The position numbers and the translations under genes were made by a program. DNA of 16,484 bases, from positions 1-16,484 of the forward strand of contig CADCUE010000043.1 of the NCBI GenBank assembly GCA_902805805.1. Direction: 5' to 3'. Source of the stretch: an uncultured Frankineae bacterium. GTDB taxonomy: Bacteria > Actinomycetota > Actinomycetes > Mycobacteriales > SCTD01. This document shows positions 1 to 6,951 of this stretch, piece by piece; the first letter of the stretch is position 1, and each line of letters begins with the position of its first letter. The notes under the pieces are model-generated. The model saw only the letters and a program-made list of their open reading frames with translations, ran no database searches and was not told the origin of the DNA.

Positions 1-2454
1 CTCGGCGTTCTCCGTGAGCGTGACGGTGAGAACTTCACCGACCGTCGAGTCGGGGTCCGGTCCGTCAGTGATCGTGCAGAGCGCTCCTGTGAGGAAGTTG
101 ACCCCTGCGATCGTGTCGCAGTCGACCCGGATCAGGTCGCCGTCGGAGTCAGTGAGCTCGATGGCCGACTCCGCAACGGTCCTGGCGTTCACGTTCTGGT
201 CGAAGGTCACCCGGAAGACGTCGTCGTCACTCACCAGACCTACGAGCGGAGCGTCGGTGATGAGACGTGAATCGGTCATCGAGACCGGGTTCGGTTCTGC
301 CGTGGTGGAGAACTCGAGCTCCGGGCTCAGGCCCGACTCTTCACCGCCCGCCGTCTGGCTGACAGCGACGTCGTAGGCCGTGGCGGCCAGCAAGCCGGAC
401 ACCAGGACTTGGAAGCCGTCGACGGTGGCATCAGCGTCTGCGGTGCTCGTGGCCAGGACGGTGTCGTCCATCGTGACCCGGGAGTCGGTGTCCGGAGCGG
501 TCACCGGATCCACCGCGCCGTAGACCCGTACGGTCGCACCGCTCGCCAGGCCGGTCACGGTCAGCGTGACGCCCGAGGAAGCTCGTCGGGCGAGGCTGAC
601 CGCGGTAGGCGCCAACGGCGTGATGTCTTCCAACAGGAAGGTCGATGCGACGAAGGCGCTGGCGTTGTACTGGGTTCCTGCGCTCAACTCGTCACCGATC
701 GAGAGGCGGCCCTCGAAGTCCGCAAGAGTCACCCGCTCGTCGACGTCGGCGGTGTCGTCGTTGTCCGCGTCCACGTAGAACGCGTCACCGGCGTCGTACG
801 AATACACCGCTCCGTTGGCGACGATGGTGTTCTCGAGCTTGTCGACCTCTGTCACCGCAGCGTCCGCGATCAACGCCGCGGTTCCGGCTCCCGGCGGGTT
901 GTAGTTCGTAGCTCCACCGGTCCCAAAGGCCTCCGCCGTCACGGGCCTGTCGTCACCAGCCAGGTCAAGGGCGCCATCGTTGTCGGCGTCCACGAAGACC
1001 ACAGGGATGACCGTCTCGTCGATGAGGCCATCGACGGAGAAGCTGAACTGACCGCCGTCGTCGGAGGAGACTCGTGCGACTGTGACACCGTTCGCCTGCG
1101 TCGCCCCATCCACGACCGCTATGGATGCGCCGACATTGCCGAGGTTGTCGGCCTCGTTGGCCGTGCCGTCGTTGTCCGTGAAGGTGACAGCACCGTCAGC
1201 GGAAACGGACACGGACGTCGCCGGGAACAGGGCGATGGTGTGCGTAGCGCCACGGAACGGATTGGTGACGACGTACTGCCGGTTGTCCGAGTCCCGCTGG
1301 GGGGCATTCCCACCACCCTCATCAGCCAGCGTGAGCGTGGTCGGTCCGGCCGGCGTGACGTCGAGGGTCCGGTTCGTCACCGCACGGTTGCCCGCGGCCA
1401 CGATGGCGTCCTCCAGCTCCTTCGTCACGACGGTGGTGCCGCCGAAGATGCGGCCGGTCGCGTTGAGGACGCCCGCGCGAGCGGCCGCGAACGCCACGAC
1501 AGGTGCGGCGCTGCTCGCGCTGTTCGTCACGAGCAGGACGCGGTTCTGCTCGCCGGACAGGGCCGCACCGCCGAGCGCGTCGATGCCCTCCTTGGTGCCC
1601 GACGCCAGGTTGAACGTGCCGGAGGAGAACCCGTGGGTCTCGATGAGCCGGCGGGCGATGGCGACCGAGGTCTCGGACCGGTTGCCGCCGGCCAGGCGCT
1701 CGGTGACCGTGATGCCGGCGCCGGCCAGCTGAGCGGTCACCCGAGCGCCCACCACCGCCTCGCCACCGAGGACGTAGACCGAGGTGATGCCGGCGGCCCG
1801 CATCGCCGCCAGGGTCGCGCCGGGGATGCCGTCCCGGGTGACGAGGAACATCGGGTGCCGACCCCGGTAGGCGAGCGGCCCACCCGCGAGCGCGTCGATG
1901 GTGCTGAGGCCCGAGGCGACGATGCCGACGTTGCTGGCCGACGGGCCCTCGCCCGCTGCGGTCACCGCGGCCGCGGTCTCGAAGCGGTTGCCGCCGCCGA
2001 CGCGGTCCACCGTGAAGCCGCGCGAGCGCAGCGATGCGATCTGGGCGTCCGCAACGGCCAGCGGGCCACCGACGACGGTGATCCTCGTGGCACCCTGCAC
2101 CCTCAAGGCCTCCAGCGCCGACAGGACCGGCGTCGGCGTGGTGTCGCGACGGGTGAGCAGGACCGGCGCGCTCCGGACACCGGCCAGGAAGCTCGCGGCC
2201 AGCGCGTCCGGGCTACGACCGGACTCGCCGCTGGCGAGGACGACGTGGGTGACGGGCGCGCCGTTGGCCGTGAGGAAGGCGCGTGCGATCGCCGCCGAGG
2301 TCTCGTAGCGGTCGTTGCCCTGCAGGCGCTCGAAGGCGAAGCCGGCAGCGGCGGACGCGGGGCCGGCTGTCGCGACGGCGCCCGAGAGGGCCAGAGCACC
2401 GGCGACGACGACGGCGCACGGGCGCCGCGTCCTGGTCGAAGTGGTCTTGCGCAA
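1..2454 (-). CDS. Secreted cell-wall-binding repeat 2 (CWB2) protein with Ig-like domains, C-terminus off window
   Basis: The frame stays open for 818 codons from a TTG start at 2454 to the left window edge, so the C-terminus is missing. The TTG is supported by GGAGG at 2460-2464, five bases away. Residues 1-35 form a signal peptide: a basic N-terminus, a hydrophobic stretch ending AGPASA, and likely cleavage after residue 35 or 37. Three CWB2 (PF04122-type) repeats follow at about 42-138, 150-250 and 253-356, each opening with R-L/V-x-G-x-(N/D)-R-x-E-T and containing a VVGG/VLGG strand. Residues 360-600 hold acidic Asx-rich turns that may bind calcium (DNDG at 427-430, DADNDG at 489-494, DADNDD at 562-567). 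Residues about 612-720 look like an Fn3/Ig fold, and 725-818 like a Big_5/SbsA Ig-like domain (DVFRVTFDQNV). By family knowledge CWB2 anchors proteins non-covalently to wall polymers; a surface or S-layer-like role is inferred. Confidence 0.88.
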   Translation of the reverse strand, partial: MRKTTSTRTRRPCAVVVAGALALSGAVATAGPASAAAGFAFERLQGNDRYETSAAIARAFLTANGAPVTHVVLASGESGRSPDALAASFLAGVRSAPVLLTRRDTTPTPVLSALEALRVQGATRITVVGGPLAVADAQIASLRSRGFTVDRVGGGNRFETAAAVTAAGEGPSASNVGIVASGLSTIDALAGGPLAYRGRHPMFLVTRDGIPGATLAAMRAAGITSVYVLGGEAVVGARVTAQLAGAGITVTERLAGGNRSETSVAIARRLIETHGFSSGTFNLASGTKEGIDALGGAALSGEQNRVLLVTNSASSAAPVVAFAAARAGVLNATGRIFGGTTVVTKELEDAIVAAGNRAVTNRTLDVTPAGPTTLTLADEGGGNAPQRDSDNRQYVVTNPFRGATHTIALFPATSVSVSADGAVTFTDNDGTANEADNLGNVGASIAVVDGATQANGVTVARVSSDDGGQFSFSVDGLIDETVIPVVFVDADNDGALDLAGDDRPVTAEAFGTGGATNYNPPGAGTAALIADAAVTEVDKLENTIVANGAVYSYDAGDAFYVDADNDDTADVDERVTLADFEGRLSIGDELSAGTQYNASAFVASTFLLEDITPLAPTAVSLARRASSGVTLTVTGLASGATVRVYGAVDPVTAPDTDSRVTMDDTVLATSTADADATVDGFQVLVSGLLAATAYDVAVSQTAGGEESGLSPELEFSTTAEPNPVSMTDSRLITDAPLVGLVSDDDVFRVTFDQNVNARTVAESAIELTDSDGDLIRVDCDTIAGVNFLTGALCTITDGPDPDSTVGEVLTVTLTENAE

Positions 2455-2505
2455 AGCAACCTCCAGCTCGATCGTCGCCGAGCCGTGTGGCCTCGACGGA
2501 TCGAC

Positions 2506-2534
2506 ACCGTAACGTTGCGTGCTCAGGCGGTCAC
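2506..2534 (-). promoter_or_regulatory. Candidate promoter for the CWB2 surface protein
   Basis: On the minus strand the 90-base gap between the membrane protein stop (2545) and the TTG at 2454 contains GTGACC (2534-2529), a 17-base spacer and TACGGT (2511-2506). The first matches the TTGACA -35 at four of six positions and the second fits the actinobacterial TANNNT -10. Transcription would start near 2499, leaving a leader of about 45 bases that contains the GGAGG site. This would let the abundant surface protein be transcribed separately from the upstream glycosyltransferase pair. Evidence is motif matching only. Confidence 0.33.
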
Positions 2535-2544
2535 GGGGGGTGCC

Positions 2545-3492
2545 TCAGGCCGTCCGGTCGTCGTCACCGTCCGGAGACCGCAGGACGGGGGTGCGTGCCG
2601 TACGCGACGCCACACCCGCCACGACCAGGTCGCCGGCCGTGAGCAGCGCGCGGGACACCAGGGCGAGCAGCAGGCTCTGGCCCAGCGGCAGCACCGGCGA
2701 CAGGGTGACGACGAGCACCGCCTCCCGGACCCCGGCTCCGGCCGGCACCGGCAGGGCGAGGACGCCGGCACTGGTGGCGAGGGCGAAAGCGCCTACGGCG
2801 AGCGGAAGCAGGAACGGGCCCTCGGCCCCCAGGTCGCGCGCCAGCAGCCAGGTCTGCACGCCCAGCAGCACGTGACCTCCCCCGGCGAAGACCGCCACGC
2901 GCAGGACGGTCGCACCGGTCAGCCGCTGAGGCAGCGGTGGGCGTCGGGCCAGCCGCAGCGCCCGCTCGAGCAGCGGGTTGAGCACCGGCGGCGACAGGAC
3001 GACGGCCGACAGTGGCAGGACCAGGAAGAGCAGGAGGTACGCCGAGCCGTCGGCCTGCAGCAGCGCCGGCACGGCGAGCAGGCCGAGGGCCAGGGCGACC
3101 GGGACCGCGATGCCGAGGGAGAGCAGCGAGGCGGTCCCGATGGCCGAGCGGGACAGCCCGTACGCCGCTCCCAGCTCCATCTGCGCGACGACCGGCCAGA
3201 CGCTGCCGGGGACGTACTTGCCGAGCTGTCCGATGAAGAAGATCCGCGCGGCGGCGGAGACCGGGACGTCCACGCCGAGTCCGGTCAGCATGGCCCGCCA
3301 GCTGAACAGGCTCGAGGTCAGGCTCAGCAGAACAGCCACGCCCGCCCCCACGAGGGGGAGCAGCGAGAGCTGCGTCGCTCCGGCGCGCACCTCCGACCAC
3401 TGGTCGGCCAGCGACAGGACCGCGAGGCTGAGCCCGGCCAGCAGCAGCAGGACCAGGGCGGCGCTGCGGACCGTGGGCCCGGGGGTCCTCAC
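2545..3492 (-). CDS. UPF0104 / lysylphosphatidylglycerol synthase TM-region family integral membrane protein
   Basis: This is a 315-residue polytopic membrane protein. The GTG start at 3492 overlaps the upstream glycosyltransferase stop as GTGA, indicating translational coupling. About eight hydrophobic segments are visible, near residues 11-29, 43-62, 82-100, 117-143, 151-168, 193-214, 228-247 and 262-292. Family-like motifs are GKYVPGSVWP at 91-100, between helices, and PVPAGAGVREAV at 248-259, corresponding to the P-G-G-x-G-x-x-E block of UPF0104/AglD-type proteins. The protein lacks the soluble aminoacyl-transferase domain of full MprF, so lysyl-PG synthesis should not be assumed. Stand-alone members often sit beside glycosyltransferases, as here. 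A role in handling a lipid-linked sugar or phospholipid is inferred. The C-terminus is acidic and probably cytoplasmic (SPDGDDDRTA). Confidence 0.85.
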   Translation of the reverse strand: MRTPGPTVRSAALVLLLLAGLSLAVLSLADQWSEVRAGATQLSLLPLVGAGVAVLLSLTSSLFSWRAMLTGLGVDVPVSAAARIFFIGQLGKYVPGSVWPVVAQMELGAAYGLSRSAIGTASLLSLGIAVPVALALGLLAVPALLQADGSAYLLLFLVLPLSAVVLSPPVLNPLLERALRLARRPPLPQRLTGATVLRVAVFAGGGHVLLGVQTWLLARDLGAEGPFLLPLAVGAFALATSAGVLALPVPAGAGVREAVLVVTLSPVLPLGQSLLLALVSRALLTAGDLVVAGVASRTARTPVLRSPDGDDDRTA

Positions 3493-4679
3493 CTGCGGGT
3501 CAGCAGGCGCTCGTACTCCGCGCGGTGCGCCTCGCCGACGCCTGCTGGCGCGTGGCGCTCGAGGGCCGCCCCCGTCGGCGCCGCGAGGGGGAGCTTGCGC
3601 AGGGCGTCGGCCAGCGCACGCGCGTCCTCCGGCTCGACCAGCACGCCGTCCACACCGTCGCAGACGGCCTCGGGCAGGCCACCCGCACGACTGGCGATCA
3701 CGGGACGCCCCCGGGCGATCGCCTCCAGCGCCACCAGACCCAGACCCTCCCTGCGGCTCGGGACGACGAGCACCTGCGCCGCGTCCATCAGCTGCCACAG
3801 GGCGTCGCGCGGCTGTGCGGGGATCAGGCGCACGCGGCCGTCGAGCTCCGCGGCGAGCGCGGCCAGCCGGTCGTGCTCGGGCCCCGACCCCACGAGGTCC
3901 AGGCGTACGTCCACCCCGTCGGCCACCGCCAGCGCGACCGCCTCGAGCAGGACGTCGAAGCCCTTCTCGACCGACAGGCGGCCGGCGGCGACGAGGCGCA
4001 CCGGGTCCCCGGTCGGTGACGGCTGCGGGTCGGGGACGCGGCTCACCGGCATGCGCAGCACGACGACCTGCTCGGGGGCCAGTCCGAGGGAGTCGACGGC
4101 CAGCCGGTGCAGGTCCTCGGAGACGACCGCCACGAGCGCCGCGCGGCGCAGGACGTTCAGCCCGATCCGCCGCAGCAGCGCGGACCGCAGCAGGTGGACG
4201 TCGGTCCCGTGCAGCGTGACGACCAGTGGGAGGCCCAGCAGGCGGCTCGCGAGCGACGCGCACAGCCCGGCGGGCAGCCACCAGTGCGCGTGCAGCACGT
4301 CGGGCCGGAACCGCCTCGCCAGGCGCAGGGCCGAGATGGTGAAGCCCGCGAAGAAGACGGGGACGAGGGCCAGGCCGGCGGGGGTGCGCGATCGCCCGAG
4401 GAGCCCGCCGCGGTAGGACAGGCGCTCCCAGTGGTCGCTGGCGTAGCGGAAGCGGTGCACGCCGACACCGCCGAAGTCCTCGGTGCGGCGAGCGCCCCGG
4501 TCGTGCGGTGCCAGCACCGCCACCTCGAGCCCCGCGGCGTGCTGGGCCCGCGCCAGGTCGAGCAGGAAGGGAGCCACGTGGTCCCCCGCGTGCCGGGGGA
4601 ACGACGAGGTCAGGTGGAGCACGCGCAGCGCCCGGCCGGGCCCAGCGGACGGCTGCGCACCGGAGCGCTCAGCGGTCAC
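3489..4679 (-). CDS. GT4-family glycosyltransferase (GT-B fold)
   Basis: The protein is 396 residues, typical of GT4 enzymes, which transfer a sugar from a nucleotide donor to a lipid, glycan or small acceptor at the cytoplasmic face of the membrane. The N-terminal acceptor domain opens with RVLHLTSSFPRHAGDHVAPF (19-38) and contains HAHWWLPAG (130-138) and TLHGTDVH (155-162). The C-terminal donor domain has AAGRLSVEKGFDVLLEA (231-247), with the R and K expected to bind donor phosphates, and the E-x7-E motif at E311 and E319 (REGLGLVALEA). No membrane segment is obvious. The GTG start at 4679 has the purine stretch GAGAGGGAG upstream. The stop overlaps the UPF0104 gene by four bases, so the two products probably act together on an envelope glycoconjugate. 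The sugar and acceptor cannot be told from sequence. Confidence 0.9.
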   Translation of the reverse strand: MTAERSGAQPSAGPGRALRVLHLTSSFPRHAGDHVAPFLLDLARAQHAAGLEVAVLAPHDRGARRTEDFGGVGVHRFRYASDHWERLSYRGGLLGRSRTPAGLALVPVFFAGFTISALRLARRFRPDVLHAHWWLPAGLCASLASRLLGLPLVVTLHGTDVHLLRSALLRRIGLNVLRRAALVAVVSEDLHRLAVDSLGLAPEQVVVLRMPVSRVPDPQPSPTGDPVRLVAAGRLSVEKGFDVLLEAVALAVADGVDVRLDLVGSGPEHDRLAALAAELDGRVRLIPAQPRDALWQLMDAAQVLVVPSRREGLGLVALEAIARGRPVIASRAGGLPEAVCDGVDGVLVEPEDARALADALRKLPLAAPTGAALERHAPAGVGEAHRAEYERLLTRR

Positions 4680-4831
4680 AGGAGCGGGCTCCCTCTCGGC
4701 CGGGGACAGCGGGCACTTGGCGGCGAGGCTACCCGCCGGTCAGTGCCCGTCCCGGTCCCGCCACGCGCGGCAAGCCCCCGCCGCAGAGGCGTACGACACG
4801 CACCCGTCGAGCTCGGCGGACTGCCCGGCGC
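4680..4831 (-). promoter_or_regulatory. Spacer between sigma-factor and glycosyltransferase genes; weak promoter and hairpin signals
   Basis: This 152-base spacer shows no coding signal. On the minus strand TAGCCT (4731-4726) fits TANNNT and would give a leader of about 40 bases for the glycosyltransferase, but no good -35 is seen. Just after the sigma gene stop there is a near-palindrome around GAGCTC (4804-4819, CCGTCGAG/CTCGGCGG, one wobble), and further on a 5-bp stem GCGGC/GCCGC (4767-4771 with 4780-4784). Either could contribute to termination or attenuation. Neither is followed by a T-tract, and all are weak. Confidence 0.25.
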
Positions 4832-6151
4832 TCAGGGGCCAGCGGGCGTCGTCGTCGGCGTGACCGCGGGCGTGACCGCCGCCGGGTCGCTCGCAGGGGG
4901 GCTCTCGACGAGGCGGCCGATCCCCGGCTCCCGGATCTCCGACACGGACGACGCGAACGTCGGGGTCGACGACGCAGAGGCCGTCGGAGCCGGGCTCCCG
5001 GACGCCGGCGCACTGGGCGACTCCGTCGCCTCCGGCACCGGGCCGGGCGTGGGAGCGGGCTCGGGCGACGCGCTCGGCGACGCCGGCAGCGGCGCAGTGG
5101 ACGCCCGTGCCGACGCGGACGGCGACGGCGTGGTGGTCGAGGCGACCGGCGCCGGAGCGTCGGGGGCAGGCTCGGGGGGCGGCGGGGCGGCGATCGTGAC
5201 GGTCGGCGCCGGGGCGGCCGTACGGGGCGGCCCCGGGGGGACCGTCGGGCCGACCGCAGGGCCCGGAGCCGCGGTGGCGGTGGCGGTGGCGGTGGACAGC
5301 GGAGCGGGGTCGGCGCCGCCGGCCGGCTCGCCCGCCGACGTGCGCTCGGGGCCCCCGCTCGACGAGACCGCCTCCACCACGCCTGTGACAGCTGAGCCGA
5401 CGCTGTGGGCGAGCTGCGTGACGCCGATGATGTCGGGCAGGTCCACCCCCACGACGGGGATCGCCTCGAGGTCCGGGCCGCTGCCCAGGCCGAGGGCGAG
5501 CAGCAGCACGAACGCGGCCAGCCCCCCTGAACCGGCCCGCACGGTCGCCGCCAGTCCGTGAGCACCCTCGACGTCGGTGCCCGGGACGAGGGAGGTGCCG
5601 GCCAGCAGCCGCCGCAGGGCCCGGCGGGCCCGGAACAGCAGGTGCTTGACGCTGTCCTCGGGGACCTCCAGCTCCTCGGCGATGACCGGGAGGGACTTCT
5701 CCTCGATCTCCCGCTTGACGAGAGCCGCGCGGTGCAGCGGCGACAGCATGGACAGAGCGGTGCGGACGACGGCGGCGTCCTCGGCGCGGACCACCGGATC
5801 GAGGGGCTCGTCGTCGGCGAGCTCCTCGAGCGGCACGGTGGCGATGTCCACCAGGTGCGGCCGCCGGGCCTGGGCCCGGTAGCGGTCGATGCAGAGGTTG
5901 GTGATCGTGCGACGGCAGTAGGCCAGCGCCTGCAGCTCCGTCTCGAGCTCGGGCAGGGCCAGGAACAGCCGGAGGAACGCCTCCTGCACCACCTCGTCGG
6001 CGTCTCGCGCGTCCCGGAGGTACTGGCGGGCGTGCAGCGTCAGCGCGGAGCGGTGCCGGATGTAGAGACCGGCGAAGTCGTGCGGGTCGGCGTGCAGCTC
6101 GCGCGTGGGGGCAGCGCCGAGCGCGGTGGTGCCCGACCCGTCCTCCCGCAC
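4832..6151 (-). CDS. ECF-like sigma-70 family factor with C-terminal transmembrane anchor and Pro/Ala/Ser/Thr-rich tail
   Basis: The product has 439 residues from a GTG start at 6151, chosen because GGGGGGAGGA lies seven bases upstream. A TTG at 6247 would add an N-terminus with no family match. Residues 24-96 are sigma region 2, including DADEVVQEAFLRLF (50-63) and AYCRRTITNLCIDRYRA (77-93). Residues 128-185 are region 4, with the helix-turn-helix around SLPVIAEELEVPEDSVKHLL (153-172). Both bind RNA polymerase and promoter DNA. One hydrophobic segment follows (209-223, GGLAAFVLLLALGLG), then about 215 residues very rich in P, A, S and T that resemble a wall-spanning or glycosylatable linker, ending in a less repetitive tip (400-420). 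Ordinary ECF factors are about 170-200 residues with a separate anti-sigma protein; none is encoded next to this gene. Autonomous membrane tethering is inferred. Confidence 0.85.
   Translation of the reverse strand: MREDGSGTTALGAAPTRELHADPHDFAGLYIRHRSALTLHARQYLRDARDADEVVQEAFLRLFLALPELETELQALAYCRRTITNLCIDRYRAQARRPHLVDIATVPLEELADDEPLDPVVRAEDAAVVRTALSMLSPLHRAALVKREIEEKSLPVIAEELEVPEDSVKHLLFRARRALRRLLAGTSLVPGTDVEGAHGLAATVRAGSGGLAAFVLLLALGLGSGPDLEAIPVVGVDLPDIIGVTQLAHSVGSAVTGVVEAVSSSGGPERTSAGEPAGGADPAPLSTATATATAAPGPAVGPTVPPGPPRTAAPAPTVTIAAPPPPEPAPDAPAPVASTTTPSPSASARASTAPLPASPSASPEPAPTPGPVPEATESPSAPASGSPAPTASASSTPTFASSVSEIREPGIGRLVESPPASDPAAVTPAVTPTTTPAGP
5273..5295. repeat. GGTGGC hexanucleotide microsatellite inside the sigma-factor tail
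   Basis: Three perfect GGTGGC units plus GGTGG lie within the low-complexity tail of the sigma-factor gene. On the coding strand they encode alternating Thr-Ala. Since the unit is six bases, slippage would change tail length by two residues without a frameshift. Confidence 0.7.
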
Positions 6152-6207
6152 GCCGCTTCCTCCCCCCGTGTCCTCTGCGTGTCCACAGTCTGCCCCAACC
6201 CAGAGGT

Positions 6208-6246
6208 GGAATGACCGGACCGAAAGGGTACTTGTGTGTGCAAGCA
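6208..6246 (+). promoter_or_regulatory. Candidate wrbA promoter/operator: GGAAT element and TACTTG-N6-CAAGCA inverted repeat
   Basis: The 126-base gap between the divergent sigma gene (start 6151) and wrbA (start 6278) holds two features. GGAAT at 6208-6212 resembles the -35 of ECF or SigR-like promoters, and CTTG lies 18 bases downstream (SigR-type -10 is GTT, so the match is partial). TACTTG-N6-CAAGCA at 6229-6246 is an inverted repeat with one mismatch per arm pair, suitable as an operator for a dimeric repressor. CTTG/CAAG is its perfect core. Nothing identifies the regulator. Confidence 0.3.
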
Positions 6247-6277
6247 AGCGCCCCGTCCCCTAGCCCCGGAGGTCCTC

Positions 6278-6889
6278 ATGGCCGACGTCAAGGTCAGCGT
6301 CATCTACTACTCCGCCACCGGCAGCGTGTACGCGCTCGCCCAGCAGGCCGTCGAGGCGGCCGAGAAGGCCGGTGCCGAGGTCCGCCTGCGCAAGGTGCAG
6401 GAGCTCGCGCCGAAGGAGGCCATCGCCGCCAACCAGGGCTGGAGCGACCACGCCCTGCTCACCGAGTCCGTCCCGGAGGCCACGGCCGACGACGTCGTCT
6501 GGGCCGACGCGGTCGTCTTCGGCACGCCGACCCGCTACGGCAACGTCGCCGCGCAGCTCAAGCAGTTCTTCGACACGCTCGGCCCGCAGTGGAGCGCCGG
6601 CGAGCTCGCCGACAAGGTCTACACCGGGTTCGTCTCCACCGGCACCGCCCACGGCGGGCAGGAGTCGACCCTGCTGGCGATGTACAACAGCTTCTACCAC
6701 TTCGGCGGGATCATCGTGCCGCCCGGCTACACCGACCCGAGCAAGTTCGTGGACGGCAACCCGTACGGCGCCTCGCACATCTCGCAGAACGGTGCGAACC
6801 CGCCCCAGGAGCAGGACCTGACGGCGGTGGCCTACAGCGTCACCCGCGCCGTCCGGATCGCCGAGCAGCTGCAGCGCGGCGCGCTGTAG
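6278..6889 (+). CDS. wrbA: NAD(P)H:quinone oxidoreductase, WrbA type (flavodoxin fold)
   Basis: The product has 203 residues, the usual length for WrbA, an FMN-dependent tetrameric enzyme that reduces quinones by two electrons and so limits redox cycling. The FMN phosphate loop is YYSATGSVYALA (10-21). The isoalloxazine-contacting loop is FGTPTRYGNV (81-90), and the WrbA-specific segment is STGTAHGGQESTLL (120-133) with YNSFYHFGG (136-144). A late NPYGASHISQNG (161-172) is also typical. ATG at 6278 is preceded by GGAGG five bases away. An earlier in-frame start at 6236 would add 14 poorly conserved residues. The gene stands alone: it diverges from the sigma factor and ends in a hairpin facing the convergent helicase. 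Cytoplasmic. Confidence 0.94.
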   Translation: MADVKVSVIYYSATGSVYALAQQAVEAAEKAGAEVRLRKVQELAPKEAIAANQGWSDHALLTESVPEATADDVVWADAVVFGTPTRYGNVAAQLKQFFDTLGPQWSAGELADKVYTGFVSTGTAHGGQESTLLAMYNSFYHFGGIIVPPGYTDPSKFVDGNPYGASHISQNGANPPQEQDLTAVAYSVTRAVRIAEQLQRGAL

Positions 6890-6899
6890 CACCACCCAG

Positions 6900-6937
6900 C
6901 CCTCCGGCCCCCGGCCCCACCGTCGGGGGCCGGAGGG
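6900..6937. terminator. Bidirectional GC hairpin between wrbA and the helicase gene
   Basis: A perfect 13-bp inverted repeat, CCCTCCGGCCCCC (6900-6912) and GGGGGCCGGAGGG (6925-6937), is separated by a 12-base loop. It lies 11 bases after the wrbA stop and 15 bases after the end of the convergent helicase gene, so it can fold in either transcript. There is no T-tract, as is common for actinobacterial terminators. Confidence 0.75.
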
Positions 6938-6951
6938 GTGGGGCGGCAGGC

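Noticed and set aside
409..4416. A 1335-codon open frame on the plus strand
   Set aside because: It is Arg/Gly/Gln-rich low-complexity sequence antisense to the CWB2, UPF0104 and glycosyltransferase genes, which carry clear domains and ribosome sites. High GC removes stops from the opposite frame.
4832..5400. The P/A/S/T-rich stretch as a separate secreted protein gene
   Set aside because: It is in one uninterrupted frame with the sigma domains, and no ribosome site or start is seen at the junction.
6152..6247. Upstream TTG start at 6247 for the sigma factor
   Set aside because: The added 32 residues do not look like a sigma N-terminus and would cover the divergent promoter region, while GTG at 6151 has a strong GGAGG at seven bases.
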